A stretch of DNA of 64,000 bases, from NCBI RefSeq assembly GCF_014649835.1, contig NZ_BMTU01000005.1, positions 248,001-312,000 on the forward strand, given 5' to 3'. Shown one piece after another: positions 54,942-64,000 of this stretch (positions are counted from its first letter, which is position 1; each line of letters begins with the position of its first letter). This DNA comes from Streptomyces pilosus. GTDB taxonomy: Bacteria; Actinomycetota; Actinomycetes; Streptomycetales; Streptomycetaceae. Position numbers and translations under genes: made by a program. The notes beneath the pieces are model-generated. The model was not told where the DNA came from, made no database searches, and saw only the letters and a program-made list of their open reading frames with translations.

Positions 54942-55778
54942 TCAGGCCAGCGGGTCCGGGGCCGCCGTGATGCCCAGCTCCGCCAGCTTCGCCTTGCCGC
55001 CGTCGGGTGCCGTCAGGACCAGCGGGCCCTGCTCGGTGAGGGCGACGGAGTGCTCCCAGTGGGACGACCAGGTGCCGTCGGTGGTGATGACGGTCCAGTC
55101 GTCGGAGAGGACCTCCGTCCTCGGGGTGCCCAGGGAGACCATCGGCTCGATGGCGAGGCAGAAGCCCGGGACCAGCTTGGGGCCCTTGCCCCGCTTGCGG
55201 TCGACGTAGTTCAGCAGGTGCGGGTCCATGTGCATCTCGGTGCCGATGCCGTGGCCGCCGTAGTCCTCGATGATCCCGTACTTGCCGCCGCCCGGCTTCG
55301 GCTGGCGGCGGATGTACGTCTCCACGGCCCGCGAGATGTCCACGAGCCGGTTGCCCTGCTTCATGGCCGCGATGCCGGCCCACATCGACTCCTCGGTCAC
55401 CCGGGACAGCTCGACCAGCTCCGGCGCGTGCCCGGAGCCGACGAACGCCGTGTAGGCGGCGTCGCCGTGCCAGCCGTCGATGACGGCGCCGCAGTCGATG
55501 GAGATGACGTCACCGTCCTTCAGGACGACGTCGTCGGAGGGGATGCCGTGGACGACGACCTCGTTCACGGAGGTGCAGATGGTGGCGGGGAAACCGCCGT
55601 AGCCGAGGAAGTTCGGCTTGGCGCCGTGCTCCGCGAGGACCTTGCGCGCGACCTGGTCCAGATCCTTGGTCGTCGCCCCGGGCACGGCCGCCTCACGGGT
55701 GGCCGCGTGGATGGCCGCTACGACCAGCCCCGCCTCACGCATCTTGGCGATCTGCTCGGGGCTCTTGATCTGCACCAT
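54942..55778 (-). CDS. map: Methionine aminopeptidase, type I
   Basis: A 278-residue enzyme that removes the initiator Met. The metal ligands are in 'ISIDCGAVIDGWHGDAA' (two Asp), 'GGHGIGTEMHMDP' (His), 'LAIEPMV' (Glu) and the late 'EHSVALTEQG' (Glu). ATG 55778 (MVQIKSPEQIAKMREAG) is the conserved start. It is separated from adk by a strong hairpin, unlike the tight adk-map pairs of other bacteria, so it may use its own promoter. Confidence 0.96.
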   Translation of the reverse strand: MVQIKSPEQIAKMREAGLVVAAIHAATREAAVPGATTKDLDQVARKVLAEHGAKPNFLGYGGFPATICTSVNEVVVHGIPSDDVVLKDGDVISIDCGAVIDGWHGDAAYTAFVGSGHAPELVELSRVTEESMWAGIAAMKQGNRLVDISRAVETYIRRQPKPGGGKYGIIEDYGGHGIGTEMHMDPHLLNYVDRKRGKGPKLVPGFCLAIEPMVSLGTPRTEVLSDDWTVITTDGTWSSHWEHSVALTEQGPLVLTAPDGGKAKLAELGITAAPDPLA

Positions 55779-55875
55779 GGGGACGAGGGCCTTTCCTGGA
55801 CCAGGGATACGAACTCTTCCAACGATACGGGCGCCCGCGGTGCTTCGGTTCCACGGGCGTCCACCCCGTCCCATG

Positions 55876-55915
55876 CCACAGCCGCGGCCCCGCACGAGGG
55901 GGACCGCGGCTGTGG
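55876..55915 (-). terminator. Hairpin after adk
   Basis: A 12-bp perfect stem (55876-55887 with 55904-55915) with a further inner CCCC/GGGG pairing, 15 bases past the adk stop. Confidence 0.8.
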
Positions 55916-55929
55916 GAGGCGGGACCTGA

Positions 55930-56583
55930 CTACCCGGCGCTCTTCAGCGCCTCCAGGGCACGCCCCGTGACCTCGTCCACCGGGCCCATCGCCGAGATCG
56001 TCACGACCAGGCCCTGCGCCCGGTAGTAGCCGATGATCGGCTCGGTCTGCGTGTGGTAGACCTCCAGCCGCGTCCGCACCGTCGACTCCGAGTCGTCGTC
56101 GCGCTGGTACAGCTCGCCGCCGCAGATGTCACAGACACCCTCCTGCTTCGGCGGGCTGTACGTCACGTGGAACACGTGCGCCGAGTCCTTGCGGCACACC
56201 CGCCGCCCGGCGATCCGCTTGACGACCTCGTCCTCGGGGGCCTCGAGATCGAGCACCGCGTCCAGCTTGATGCCCTCGGTCTGCAGCAGCTCGTCCAGCG
56301 CCTCGGCCTGCGACACGTTGCGCGGGAAGCCGTCCAGCAGGAAGCCGCCCTCGGCGTCGGGCTGCTCCATGCGGTCCTTGGCCATGGCGATGGTGACCTC
56401 GTCGGGGACGAGGTTGCCGGCGTCCATGTAGGACTTCGCGAGCTTGCCCAGCTCCGTCTGCCGGCTGATGTTGGCGCGGAACAGGTCACCCGTGGAGATG
56501 TGCGGGATGCGCAGTTTCTCGGCAAGGCGGGTGGCCTGCGTACCCTTTCCGGCACCCGGCGGCCCGACGAGGACGATTCGCAT
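55930..56583 (-). CDS. adk: Adenylate kinase
   Basis: A 217-residue long-lid Adk: 'VLVGPPGAGKGTQATRLAEKL' P-loop, 'DGFPRNVSQAEALDELL', and a lid domain with zinc ligands 'CRKDSAHVFH...CDICGGELYQRDDDSE'. Start ATG overlaps the secY stop by one base (TGATG), so it is coupled to secY. Confidence 0.97.
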   Translation of the reverse strand: MRIVLVGPPGAGKGTQATRLAEKLRIPHISTGDLFRANISRQTELGKLAKSYMDAGNLVPDEVTIAMAKDRMEQPDAEGGFLLDGFPRNVSQAEALDELLQTEGIKLDAVLDLEAPEDEVVKRIAGRRVCRKDSAHVFHVTYSPPKQEGVCDICGGELYQRDDDSESTVRTRLEVYHTQTEPIIGYYRAQGLVVTISAMGPVDEVTGRALEALKSAG

Positions 56584-57896
56584 CAGCGGAGGAACCCTTC
56601 GTAATTGCGCTGCTGGAGCTGGCTCTCGATCTGCTTCACGGTCTCGAGACCGACACCCACGATGATCAGGATGCTGGTCCCGCCGAACGGGAAGTTCTGG
56701 TTTGCCCCGAAACCAGCCAACGCCATTGTCGGCACGAGAGAGATCAGGCCCAGATACAGCGAACCCGGCCAGGTGATCCGGTTGAGTACGTAGCTCAGGT
56801 ACTCAGCGGTCGGTCGGCCAGCCCGGATGCCCGGGATGAAGCCACCATACTTCTTCATGTTGTCGGCGACTTCTTCGGGGTTGAAGGTAATCGCCACGTA
56901 GAAGAAGGCGAAGAAGACGATCAACAGGAAGTACAGGATGATGTGGAACGTCGCTCCGGTGTCCGCGAGGTTCTTCGTGATCCAGGCCGCCCAGCCGGCG
57001 TCCGAGTTCGAGAACTGGACGATCAGCGCGGGAATGTAGAGCAGCGACGAGGCGAAGATGACGGGAATGACACCCGCCTGGTTCACCTTCAGCGGGATGT
57101 AGGTGGACGTGCCGCCGTAGGAACGGCGACCGATCATGCGCTTGGCGTACTGCACCGGGATCCGGCGCTGTGCCTGCTCGACGAAGACGACCAGGGCGAC
57201 CATGACGAACCCGACGACCATGACGGTGCCGAACTCGATCCAGCCGTCCGCCAGGCTGCCCTGCTCCTTGATGGCCCACAGGGCGGAGGGGAAGGTCGCG
57301 GCGATCGAGATGAACATCAGGATCGACATGCCGTTGCCCACGCCGCGGTCGGTGATGAGCTCGCCGAGCCACATCACGGCGGCCGTACCGGCGGTCATGG
57401 TGATGACCATGGTGATGGTCACGAAGATCGACTGGTCGGGCACGATCTGGCCGGCGACGGGGCAGCCCGGGAAGAGGGAGCCGCTGCGGGCGGTGGCCAC
57501 CAGGCCGGTGCCCTGGAGGATGGCCAGCGCGATCGTCAGATAACGCGTGTACTGCGTGATCTTCGCCGTACCGGCCTGGCCCTCCTTCTTCAGGGCTTCC
57601 AGACGCGGGATCACGACGGTCAGCAGCTGCAGGATGATGCTCGCCGTGATGTACGGCATGATGCCCAGCGCGAAGATCGTGATCTGGAGCAGTGCGCCGC
57701 CGCTGAACATGTTGACCAGACCCAGCAGGCCCTGGCCGGCTTCTGCGTTGTCGATACAGGCCTGGACGTTGCGGTAGTCGACACCCGGGATCGGGACGTT
57801 CGTACCGATGCGGTACACGACGATGATGCCGAGCGTGAAGAGCAGCTTCTTGCGCAGGTCGGGCGTCTTGAACGCCCGGGCGAACGCGGTGAGCAC
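56583..57896 (-). CDS. secY: Protein translocase subunit SecY
   Basis: A 437-residue ten-helix translocon core. 'RKKLLFTLGIIVVYRIGTNVPIPGVD' starts the first helix; 'GLVNMFSGGALLQ' is the plug region and 'RRIPVQYAKR' and 'YEGFLR' the cytoplasmic loop and end. GTG 57896 has AGGAGG five bases upstream. It precedes adk and is preceded by a strong hairpin, so it likely has its own promoter. Confidence 0.97.
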   Translation of the reverse strand: MLTAFARAFKTPDLRKKLLFTLGIIVVYRIGTNVPIPGVDYRNVQACIDNAEAGQGLLGLVNMFSGGALLQITIFALGIMPYITASIILQLLTVVIPRLEALKKEGQAGTAKITQYTRYLTIALAILQGTGLVATARSGSLFPGCPVAGQIVPDQSIFVTITMVITMTAGTAAVMWLGELITDRGVGNGMSILMFISIAATFPSALWAIKEQGSLADGWIEFGTVMVVGFVMVALVVFVEQAQRRIPVQYAKRMIGRRSYGGTSTYIPLKVNQAGVIPVIFASSLLYIPALIVQFSNSDAGWAAWITKNLADTGATFHIILYFLLIVFFAFFYVAITFNPEEVADNMKKYGGFIPGIRAGRPTAEYLSYVLNRITWPGSLYLGLISLVPTMALAGFGANQNFPFGGTSILIIVGVGLETVKQIESQLQQRNYEGFLR

Positions 57897-57951
57897 GGTG
57901 CCTCCTGCGACCCCCCGCGCAACTGCGTCAAGGGTGACGGTCTTGAGATTC

Positions 57952-57979
57952 CGACTAAGGACGATTACGTAACGGTCAA
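57952..57979 (-). promoter_or_regulatory. Candidate secY promoter
   Basis: Minus strand: TTGACC (57979-57974), 16-base spacer, TAGTCG (57957-57952). The -35 is near consensus and the -10 weak, 56 bp before the GTG and downstream of the rplO terminator. Confidence 0.4.
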
Positions 57980-58071
57980 CTGCCGCGGTGAGTGCCCCGT
58001 ATGGGGCTCCCGAGGTCAATGGGCAGCGCAGGCCACCTTACCGGCGAGACTGCCACCCTAGGAACGACCAA

Positions 58072-58103
58072 CCGGGGATACCCCATTTGTGGGGTATCCC
58101 CGG
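58072..58103. terminator. Terminator after rplO
   Basis: A perfect 14-bp stem (58072-58085 with 58090-58103, loop TTTG) starting 36 bases past the rplO stop, between the spc segment and secY. Confidence 0.88.
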
Positions 58104-58139
58104 TCGGGATCGTTCTACGTCATCGAGACACCTGACGGA

Positions 58140-58595
58140 TCAGACGAGCTCGGTGACGGTACCGCCGGCGGCGGTGATCTTCTCCTTGGCGGAGCCGGAG
58201 ACGGCGTCGACCGTCACCTGCAGCGCCACGGAGATCTCGCCCTGGCCCAGGACCTTGACGAGGCTGTTCTTGCGCACGGCGCCCTTGGCGACCAGGTCCT
58301 CGACCGTGACCTCTCCACCCTCGGGGTAGAGGGAGGCCAGCTTGTCCAGGTTGACGACCTGGAACTCGGTCTTGAACGGGTTCTTGAAGCCCTTCAGCTT
58401 CGGGAGACGCATGTGGAGCGGCATCTGGCCACCCTCGAAGCGCTCCGGAACCTGGTAACGGGCCTTGGTGCCCTTGGTACCACGACCGGCCGTCTTACCC
58501 TTCGACGCCTCACCACGACCGACACGGGTCTTCGCGGTCTTGGCGCCGGGGGCGGGACGGAGGTTGTGGATCTTGAGCGGGTTCTGCTCCGCCAT
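58140..58595 (-). CDS. rplO: 50S ribosomal protein uL15
   Basis: A 151-residue L15: '[31 protein letters not shown]' is the basic N-terminal extension, and the core follows. It is the last spc gene before the terminator, with rpmD two bases upstream. Confidence 0.97.
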   Translation of the reverse strand: MAEQNPLKIHNLRPAPGAKTAKTRVGRGEASKGKTAGRGTKGTKARYQVPERFEGGQMPLHMRLPKLKGFKNPFKTEFQVVNLDKLASLYPEGGEVTVEDLVAKGAVRKNSLVKVLGQGEISVALQVTVDAVSGSAKEKITAAGGTVTELV

Positions 58596-58597
58596 GA

Positions 58598-58780
58598 TCA
58601 GTCGACCTCCTCGACCGTCACGAGGTGGCGGACGGTGTGCACCATTCCGCGGAACTCGGGGCGGTCCTCCTTGACGACCTGCGTGTTGATGCCCTTGAGA
58701 CCAAGGGAACGCAGGGTGTCACGGTGGTTCTGCTTGCTGCCGATGTAGGACTTGACCTGCGTAATCTTGAGCTGCGCCAT
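58598..58780 (-). CDS. rpmD: 50S ribosomal protein uL30
   Basis: A 60-residue L30: '[34 protein letters not shown]' and '[16 protein letters not shown]'. ATG 58780 lies two bases after the rpsE stop codon; the long upstream extension is rejected. Confidence 0.95.
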   Translation of the reverse strand: MAQLKITQVKSYIGSKQNHRDTLRSLGLKGINTQVVKEDRPEFRGMVHTVRHLVTVEEVD

Positions 58781-58782
58781 GA

Positions 58783-59388
58783 TTACGCACCCGCCCCGGC
58801 ACGCGCACGGAGAAGAGCCGCGGGGGCGACGTCCTCGAGGGGCAGACCACGGCGGGCCGCGATCTCCTCGGGACGCTGCAGGCCCTTGAGGGCCGCCACG
58901 GTCGCGTGCACGATGTTGATCTGGTTGTCGGAGCCGAGCGACTTCGACAGCACGTCGTGGATACCGGCGCACTCGAGCACGGCGCGCACCGGACCACCGG
59001 CGATCACACCGGTACCGGGCGACGCAGGCTTGAGCAGCACGACGCCGGCAGCCTTCTCACCCTGGATGGGGTGCGGGATGGTGCCCTGGATGCGGGGGAC
59101 CTTGAAGAAGTGCTTCTTGGCCTCCTCAACGCCCTTGGCGATGGCGGCCGGCACCTCCTTGGCCTTGCCGTATCCGACACCCACGGTGCCGTCACCGTCG
59201 CCCACCACGACCAGCGCGGTGAAGCTGAAGCGACGACCACCCTTCACAACCTTGGCGACACGGTTGATCGCGACGACGCGCTCAACGTATGCGGTCTTCT
59301 CGGCGGCAGCTGCGCCGCCGTCACGGCCCTTCCGGTCCCGCCGCTCGCCGCCACCGGCACCGCCACCGCGGCGCTGGGGTCCAGCCAT
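58783..59388 (-). CDS. rpsE: 30S ribosomal protein uS5
   Basis: A 201-residue S5: an actinobacterial basic N-terminal extension then '[34 protein letters not shown]' and '[19 protein letters not shown]'. Part of the spc segment, between rplR and rpmD. Confidence 0.97.
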   Translation of the reverse strand: MAGPQRRGGGAGGGERRDRKGRDGGAAAAEKTAYVERVVAINRVAKVVKGGRRFSFTALVVVGDGDGTVGVGYGKAKEVPAAIAKGVEEAKKHFFKVPRIQGTIPHPIQGEKAAGVVLLKPASPGTGVIAGGPVRAVLECAGIHDVLSKSLGSDNQINIVHATVAALKGLQRPEEIAARRGLPLEDVAPAALLRARAGAGA

Positions 59389-59429
59389 TGGAATTACCTC
59401 TCTCTGTTTCCGCTAGCTACGGAACCGAC

Positions 59430-59813
59430 TCAGAACTTGAGTCCGGCTTCGCGGGCGGCGTCCGCCAGGGCGGCGATGCGCCCCGCGTACCTGTTGCCAC
59501 CGCGGTCGAACACGACAGCCTCGACACCGGCGGCCTTGGCGCGCTCCGCGACCAGGGCGCCGACCTGCTGGGCCTGCGAGGACTTGTCGCCCTCGCCACC
59601 GCGGATCGACGCGTCCAGCGTGGACGCCGAGGCCAGCGTGTGGCCCTTCAGGTCGTCGATCACCTGCGCCACGATGTGACGGTTGGAACGAGTCACGACC
59701 AGGCGGGGACGCTCGGCAGTACCAGAGACGTTCTTGCGGATCCGGATGTGACGACGCTTGATAGCAGCACGCTTGTAGGCGTCGCCCTTGAGGATCTTCT
59801 GCCCGTATGCCAT
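59430..59813 (-). CDS. rplR: 50S ribosomal protein uL18
   Basis: A 127-residue L18: '[34 protein letters not shown]' and '[26 protein letters not shown]'. Binds 5S rRNA. Three bases separate it from rplF. Confidence 0.97.
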   Translation of the reverse strand: MAYGQKILKGDAYKRAAIKRRHIRIRKNVSGTAERPRLVVTRSNRHIVAQVIDDLKGHTLASASTLDASIRGGEGDKSSQAQQVGALVAERAKAAGVEAVVFDRGGNRYAGRIAALADAAREAGLKF

Positions 59814-59816
59814 GGC

Positions 59817-60356
59817 TTACTTACCCGCCTTTCCGACCTTGCGGCGGATGACTTCGCCCTCGTACTTGACGCCCTTGGCCTTGTACGGGTCGGGCTTGCG
59901 CAGCTTGCGGATGTTCGCCGCAACCTCGCCGACCTTCTGCTTGTCGATGCCCTCGACCGAGAAGCGGGTGGGGGCCTCCACCTTGAAGGTGATGCCCTCG
60001 GGCGCCTCGATCGTGATCGGGTGGCTGTAGCCCAGGGAGAACTCCAGGTTGGAACCCTTGGCGACAACGCGGTAACCGACACCGCTGATCTCGAGCTTCT
60101 TCACGTAACCCTGGGTCACGCCGGTGATCATGTTCGCCACCAGCGTGCGGGACAGGCCGTGCAGGGCCTTGTTCTGACGCTCGTCGTTGGGGCGGGTGAC
60201 GTTCAGGACGCCGTCCTCACCCTTGGCGATCTCGATCGGCGACACGACGGTGTGGTTCAGCGTGCCCTTGGGGCCCTTGACCGTGACCGTCTGGCCGTCG
60301 ATGGTGACGTCCACGCCGGCGGGAACCGCGATGGGGAGCTTGCCGATGCGCGACAT
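59817..60356 (-). CDS. rplF: 50S ribosomal protein uL6
   Basis: A 179-residue L6: '[21 protein letters not shown]' and '[22 protein letters not shown]'. Two repeated alpha-beta domains are visible. Follows rpsH by 24 bases. Confidence 0.97.
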   Translation of the reverse strand: MSRIGKLPIAVPAGVDVTIDGQTVTVKGPKGTLNHTVVSPIEIAKGEDGVLNVTRPNDERQNKALHGLSRTLVANMITGVTQGYVKKLEISGVGYRVVAKGSNLEFSLGYSHPITIEAPEGITFKVEAPTRFSVEGIDKQKVGEVAANIRKLRKPDPYKAKGVKYEGEVIRRKVGKAGK

Positions 60357-60380
60357 AGCTGTTTCCTCCGTTCCCTTCCG

Positions 60381-60779
60381 CTACCAGACGTAGGCGAGGA
60401 CTTCCCCACCCACGCCCTTCTTGCCGGCCTGCTTGTCGGTGAGGAGCCCGTGCGACGTGGAGATGATCGCCACGCCGAGGCCGCCGAGCACCTTCGGCAG
60501 GTTGGTGGACTTCGCGTACACCCGGAGACCGGGCTTGGAGATCCGCTTGATGCCCGCGATGGAGCGCTCACGGTTCGGACCGAACTTCAGGTCCAGGACG
60601 AGGTTCTTGCCGACCTCGGCGTCCTCGACCTTCCAGCCCGTGATGAAGCCCTCCTGCTGGAGGATCTCCGCGATGTGCGACTTGATCTTCGAGTGCGGCA
60701 TCGCCACGGTGTCGTGGTACGCCGAGTTCGCGTTCCGCAGACGCGTAAGCATGTCTGCGATCGGATCAGTCATGGTCAT
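60381..60779 (-). CDS. rpsH: 30S ribosomal protein uS8
   Basis: A 132-residue S8: '[31 protein letters not shown]' with the C-terminal '[27 protein letters not shown]'. ATG 60779 (AAGG eight bases before it) is preferred over the Met two codons further on. A 238-bp gap with two short hairpins (60892-60906, 60915-60931) separates it from rpsN; this gap holds no gene. Confidence 0.96.
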   Translation of the reverse strand: MTMTDPIADMLTRLRNANSAYHDTVAMPHSKIKSHIAEILQQEGFITGWKVEDAEVGKNLVLDLKFGPNRERSIAGIKRISKPGLRVYAKSTNLPKVLGGLGVAIISTSHGLLTDKQAGKKGVGGEVLAYVW

Positions 60780-61017
60780 GAATTGGCCTTCGGCCTCTCT
60801 CGCCGGGGTTTCCTGGTGCGCCATCCCTCTCCCCGATCCGAGACGGGACGGGTGCGGCGCGGTGGACCTACGGCGTAGTAAGCAAACATGAGCGGGCTGA
60901 GCCCGCGTGCGTATGGGCACGGCAGGTGCCCAACCCCACAAGCCTAAGCCATGCGGAGTGGGCCTCCCGCCGTCCCCACTGCTTACCGAGAGCCCTGGGA
61001 GCCGGGAATTACCCGGA

Positions 61018-61203
61018 CTACCAGGAGCTCTTGGTCACGCCCGGCAGCTCGCCACGGTGAGCCATCTCACGAAGGCACACGCGGCACAGGCCGAACTTGC
61101 GGTACACGGAGTGCGGACGACCGCAGCGCTGGCAGCGGGTGTAGCCGCGCACTCCGAACTTGGGCTTGCGAGCAGCCTTCGCGATGAGAGCCTTCTTCGC
61201 CAT
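61018..61203 (-). CDS. rpsZ: 30S ribosomal protein uS14, zinc-binding form
   Basis: A 61-residue short S14 (rpsZ/type Z). The zinc ligands are two CxxC pairs (CQRC and CRVC), ending '[13 protein letters not shown]'. Streptomyces usually has a second zinc-free paralogue elsewhere for zinc starvation. Five bases below rplE. Confidence 0.97.
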   Translation of the reverse strand: MAKKALIAKAARKPKFGVRGYTRCQRCGRPHSVYRKFGLCRVCLREMAHRGELPGVTKSSW

Positions 61204-61208
61204 CTCGC

Positions 61209-61766
61209 TCACGCCTCCTTGAACGGGAAGCCGAGGTGACGGAGAAGGGCGCGGCCCTCTTCGTCGTTGGTCGCCGTGGTCACCACGGTGATGTCCATAC
61301 CCCGGACACGGTCGATCTTGTCCTGGTCGATCTCGTGGAACATGACCTGCTCCGTGAGACCGAAGGTGTAGTTGCCACGGCCGTCGAACTGCTTGGGGGA
61401 CAGGCCGCGGAAGTCGCGGATGCGCGGGAGCGCGAGCGACAGGGTGCGGTCCAGGAACTCCCACATGCGGTCGCCACGGAGCGTGACGTGGGCACCGATC
61501 GGCTGGCCCTCACGCAGCTTGAACTGCGCGATGGACTTGCGGGCCTTGGTGACGGCCGGCTTCTGACCGGTGATCGTGGTGAGGTCGCGGATGGCGCCCT
61601 CGATCAGCTTGGAGTCGCGGGCGGCGTCGCCCACACCCATGTTGACCACGATCTTGACGAGGCCGGGCACCTGCATGACGTTCTCGTAGGAGAACTGCTC
61701 GCGCAGCTTGCCCGCGATCTCCTCGCGGTACTTCGTCTTCAGACGCGGAGTGGTGGTGGTCGTCAT
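61209..61766 (-). CDS. rplE: 50S ribosomal protein uL5
   Basis: A 185-residue L5: '[37 protein letters not shown]', '[19 protein letters not shown]'. Start overlaps rplX by one base (TGATG). Confidence 0.97.
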   Translation of the reverse strand: MTTTTTPRLKTKYREEIAGKLREQFSYENVMQVPGLVKIVVNMGVGDAARDSKLIEGAIRDLTTITGQKPAVTKARKSIAQFKLREGQPIGAHVTLRGDRMWEFLDRTLSLALPRIRDFRGLSPKQFDGRGNYTFGLTEQVMFHEIDQDKIDRVRGMDITVVTTATNDEEGRALLRHLGFPFKEA

Positions 61767-62089
61767 CAGATGTCCTCACCCGTCCGCTTGGCAACGCGGA
61801 TCTTGTTGCCTTCGTCGTCGAAGCGGTAACCGACGCGCGTGACGACCTTGTTCCCGTCCTTCTCCACGACCAGCTGGACGTTGGAGACGTGGATCGGGGC
61901 CTCGGTGGTCACGATGCCGCCGGCCTGCGAACCGCGAGCGGTCGGACCGGCCTTGGTGTGCTTCTTGACCCGGTTGACACCCTCGACCAGGACACGCTCG
62001 TCGCGCGGGTAAGCGGCGATGACCTTGCCCTGCTTGCCCTTGTCCTTGCCGGTGATGACCTGGACCAGGTCACCCTTCTTGATCTTCAT
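61766..62089 (-). CDS. rplX: 50S ribosomal protein uL24
   Basis: A 107-residue L24 ([25 protein letters not shown]...), KOW motif present. The ATG at 62089 has GGAGG ten bases upstream; a GTG two codons earlier overlaps the rplN stop and is a possible alternative giving 109 residues. Confidence 0.93.
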   Translation of the reverse strand: MKIKKGDLVQVITGKDKGKQGKVIAAYPRDERVLVEGVNRVKKHTKAGPTARGSQAGGIVTTEAPIHVSNVQLVVEKDGNKVVTRVGYRFDDEGNKIRVAKRTGEDI

Positions 62090-62091
62090 GC

Positions 62092-62460
62092 TCACAGCAC
62101 CTCCGGCGCGAGGGAGATGATCTTCATGAACTTCTTCTCGCGCAGCTCACGGCCGACCGGGCCGAAGATACGGGTGCCACGAGGGTCGCCGTCGTTCTTC
62201 AGAATGACGGCGGCGTTCTCGTCGAAGCGGATGTACGAGCCGTCCGGACGGCGGCGCTCCTTGACGGTGCGAACGATGACCGCCTTGACGACGTCACCCT
62301 TCTTCACGTTGCCACCGGGGATCGCGTCCTTGACGGTGGCGACGATGACGTCACCGATGCCCGCGTAGCGGCGACCGGAGCCACCGAGCACACGGATGCA
62401 AAGGATTTCCTTCGCACCAGTGTTGTCGGCGACACGCAGTCGCGACTCCTGCTGGATCAC
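62092..62460 (-). CDS. rplN: 50S ribosomal protein uL14
   Basis: A 122-residue L14 ([44 protein letters not shown]). It opens the spc segment after the S10/spc junction, with AGGAG seven bases before the start. Confidence 0.97.
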   Translation of the reverse strand: MIQQESRLRVADNTGAKEILCIRVLGGSGRRYAGIGDVIVATVKDAIPGGNVKKGDVVKAVIVRTVKERRRPDGSYIRFDENAAVILKNDGDPRGTRIFGPVGRELREKKFMKIISLAPEVL

Positions 62461-62489
62461 GTCTATCTCCTGATTGTCTGCCGGTTCCC

Positions 62490-62584
62490 CGGGGGCCGTT
62501 CAGGAACGGCCCCCGGAGCCTGGCGGAACTGTCCTGCGAGGGGTGCCTCGCAGGAACGTACTTGGGGATTCCCTTGCGGGAATC
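62490..62584 (-). terminator. Three hairpins at the S10/spc junction
   Basis: In the 126-bp rpsQ-rplN gap: GATTCCC/GGGAATC (62567-62584), a 10-bp stem (62532-62541 with 62546-62555) and a perfect 13-bp stem with a two-base loop (62490-62502 with 62505-62517). E. coli breaks its S10 and spc operons at the same place. Confidence 0.75.
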
Positions 62585-62586
62585 GC

Positions 62587-62874
62587 CTACTTGGCCTTCT
62601 CGAGGATCTCGACGATGCGCCAGTGCTTCGTCGCGGACAGCGGCCGGGTCTCCATCAGGAGGACGCGGTCGCCGACGCCGGCGGCGTTCTGCTCGTCGTG
62701 GGCCTTGAGCTTGCTCGTGCTGCGGATGACCTTGCCGTACAGCGCGTGCTTCTTGCGGTCCTCGACGGCGACGACGACGGTCTTGTCCATCTTGTCGCTG
62801 ACGACGATGCCCTCGCGGGTCTTGCGGTCGCCGCGCGCCTCGGTGTTCGTCTCGGTCACGTTGTTCTCGCTCAT
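62587..62874 (-). CDS. rpsQ: 30S ribosomal protein uS17
   Basis: A 95-residue S17: '[42 protein letters not shown]'. It has an N-terminal extension of about 15 residues ([15 protein letters not shown]). Its ATG overlaps rpmC by four bases. Confidence 0.96.
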   Translation of the reverse strand: MSENNVTETNTEARGDRKTREGIVVSDKMDKTVVVAVEDRKKHALYGKVIRSTSKLKAHDEQNAAGVGDRVLLMETRPLSATKHWRIVEILEKAK

Positions 62875-63095
62875 GCGTTCTCCACCGTTTCGATGCCCAG
62901 CTCGCGCTCGCGCATCAGGGTGTAGATCCGCGCGATGTCCTTACGGACGGCCTTCAGCCGACCGTGGTTCTCGAGCTGACCGGTCGCCGCCTGGAAGCGG
63001 AGGTTGAACAGCTCTTCCTTGGCCTCGCGGAGCTTCGCAAGAAGCTCCTCGTTGCCCAGCTCGCGCAGCTCGGACGCCTTGGTACCGGCCGACAT
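62871..63095 (-). CDS. rpmC: 50S ribosomal protein uL29
   Basis: A 74-residue L29: '[56 protein letters not shown]'. ATG 63095 overlaps the rplP stop by one base. A GTG one codon earlier is an alternative. Confidence 0.94.
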   Translation of the reverse strand: MSAGTKASELRELGNEELLAKLREAKEELFNLRFQAATGQLENHGRLKAVRKDIARIYTLMRERELGIETVENA

Positions 63096-63514
63096 CACGC
63101 TTCACCTGCCTCGCGCTTGACGATCCGGCACTTCATCGGCAGCTTGTGGGCCGCACGGGTCAGCGCCTCACGGGCGATCTTCTCGTTGGGGTACGACAGC
63201 TCGAACATCACGCGTCCGGGCTTGACGTTGGCGATCCACCACTCCGGAGAACCCTTACCGGAACCCATGCGGGTCTCGGCCGGCTTCTTCGTCAGGGGAC
63301 GGTCCGGGTAGATGTTGATCCAGACCTTGCCGCCACGCTTGATGTGACGGGTCATGGCGATACGAGCCGCTTCGATCTGGCGGTTCGTGACGTACGCCGG
63401 GGTCAGCGCCTGGATGCCGTACTCGCCGAACGCAACCTGCGTGCCACCCTTGGACATGCCGTTGCGCTTGGGGTGGTGCTGCTTGCGGTGCTTGACCCTA
63501 CGGGGGATCAGCAT
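63095..63514 (-). CDS. rplP: 50S ribosomal protein uL16
   Basis: A 139-residue L16: '[60 protein letters not shown]'. Coupled to rpmC, five bases after rpsC. Confidence 0.98.
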   Translation of the reverse strand: MLIPRRVKHRKQHHPKRNGMSKGGTQVAFGEYGIQALTPAYVTNRQIEAARIAMTRHIKRGGKVWINIYPDRPLTKKPAETRMGSGKGSPEWWIANVKPGRVMFELSYPNEKIAREALTRAAHKLPMKCRIVKREAGEA

Positions 63515-63519
63515 GTCGG

Positions 63520-64000
63520 TCAGGCCTCCGTTCCGGTGCTCTCAGCCGGAGCGGCAGCCGGAGCGTCGGCCTTGGGGGCCTCGGCAGCGGGAGCCTGCTG
63601 CGGCTTGCGGCCGCGACCGCCACGCTCGCCACCGCGGCCACCGCGGGCCGGGCGGTCGGAACCACCACGGGCCGGACGGTTGCCGGCGCGGGCGGCGGCG
63701 TTCTCGGCGCGGACCTCGGCGATGTTCTTGACGTCGCCCTTGTAGATCCAGACCTTCACACCGATGCGGCCGAAGGTCGTCTTGGCCTCGAAGAAGCCGT
63801 AGTCCACGTTCGCGCGGAGCGTGTGCAGGGGCACGCGGCCCTCGCGGTAGAACTCCGAGCGGGACATCTCGGCGCCACCGAGGCGGCCACCGCACTGGAT
63901 CTTGATGCCCTTGGCGCCCGCCTTCATCGCCGACTGCATGCTCTTGCGCATGGCGCGGCGGAAGGAGACGCGGGAGGAGAGCTGCTCGGCGACGGCCTGG
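63520..64000 (-). CDS. rpsC: 30S ribosomal protein uS3, C-terminal part
   Basis: Open to the window end, so the N-terminal KH domain is missing; 159 residues are visible. The C-terminal S3 domain ('[56 protein letters not shown]') is present with a long Arg/Gly then Ala/Pro/Glu tail typical of Streptomyces. Confidence 0.96.
   Translation of the reverse strand, partial: QAVAEQLSSRVSFRRAMRKSMQSAMKAGAKGIKIQCGGRLGGAEMSRSEFYREGRVPLHTLRANVDYGFFEAKTTFGRIGVKVWIYKGDVKNIAEVRAENAAARAGNRPARGGSDRPARGGRGGERGGRGRKPQQAPAAEAPKADAPAAAPAESTGTEA

Overview
The window is high-GC actinobacterial DNA and almost certainly a Streptomyces chromosome. It holds recognisable orthologues of the Streptomyces developmental regulators BldM and WhiD, a type with a sigma-BldN promoter, CIRCE-controlled groES-groEL1, and the ribosomal S10/spc/alpha gene order with rpsD missing from the alpha segment. 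Names rest on sequence recognition alone; no database search was possible.

Layout. 1-3.9 kb: the end of a serine hydrolase, glpD, and a nucleotide-sugar dehydrogenase homologue that has lost its catalytic Cys, Lys and Asn. 3.9-9.3 kb: guaB3, guaB, an ECF sigma factor (probable ShbA), bldM and divergent whiD. 9.3-18.5 kb (accessory): LysR regulator, MOSC protein, multicopper oxidase, SDR, SnoaL-type cyclase, a chloramphenicol-phosphotransferase homologue, and an HTH/DUF397/ATPase locus containing a frameshifted gene. 18.6-20.9 kb: groEL1 and groES under two CIRCE operators. 21-28.7 kb (accessory): two tandem lipoprotein polysaccharide deacetylases, a SAM methyltransferase, an ECF42 sigma factor with its DGPF partner, an LCP-family protein and a LacI regulator. 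28.6-37 kb: a small protein, then tsaD-rimI-tsaB (t6A tRNA modification), a degenerate L,D-transpeptidase-like secreted protein, a small peptide gene behind a probable iron box, then nnr-alr-hydrolase-tsaE. 37-44.8 kb: a secreted beta-helix protein, a SigB/F-type sigma factor, acpS, glmS, a lipoprotein, coaA and a DUF389 membrane protein. 45-51.3 kb: glmM, rpsI, rplM, a GT87 membrane protein, a membrane-anchored unknown and truA. 51.4-64 kb: rplQ-rpoA-rpsK-rpsM-rpmJ-infA-map-adk-secY-rplO-rpmD-rpsE-rplR-rplF-rpsH-rpsN-rplE-rplX-rplN-rpsQ-rpmC-rplP-rpsC (the last cut by the window end), all on the minus strand.

How the genes work together. The core order guaB3-guaB-sigma-WhiB-groEL1-groES-tsaD-rimI-tsaB-tsaE-alr-acpS-glmS-glmM-rpsI-rplM-truA-ribosomal block matches, in broad order, the order I know from Mycobacterium tuberculosis. 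The oxidase, cyclase, deacetylase and ECF42 groups look like lineage-specific insertions into this frame. The core supplies GTP synthesis, peptidoglycan precursors (alr, glmS, glmM), t6A modification, protein folding, translation and secretion. The regulators (BldM, WhiD, ShbA-like, LysR, LacI, SigB/F, ECF42) tie it to development and stress. Strong hairpins sit in most of the long gaps of the ribosomal block. Several genes carry a -10-like hexamer 5-8 nt before the start codon, as expected of leaderless mRNAs. No tRNA, rRNA, CRISPR array or insertion sequence was seen.
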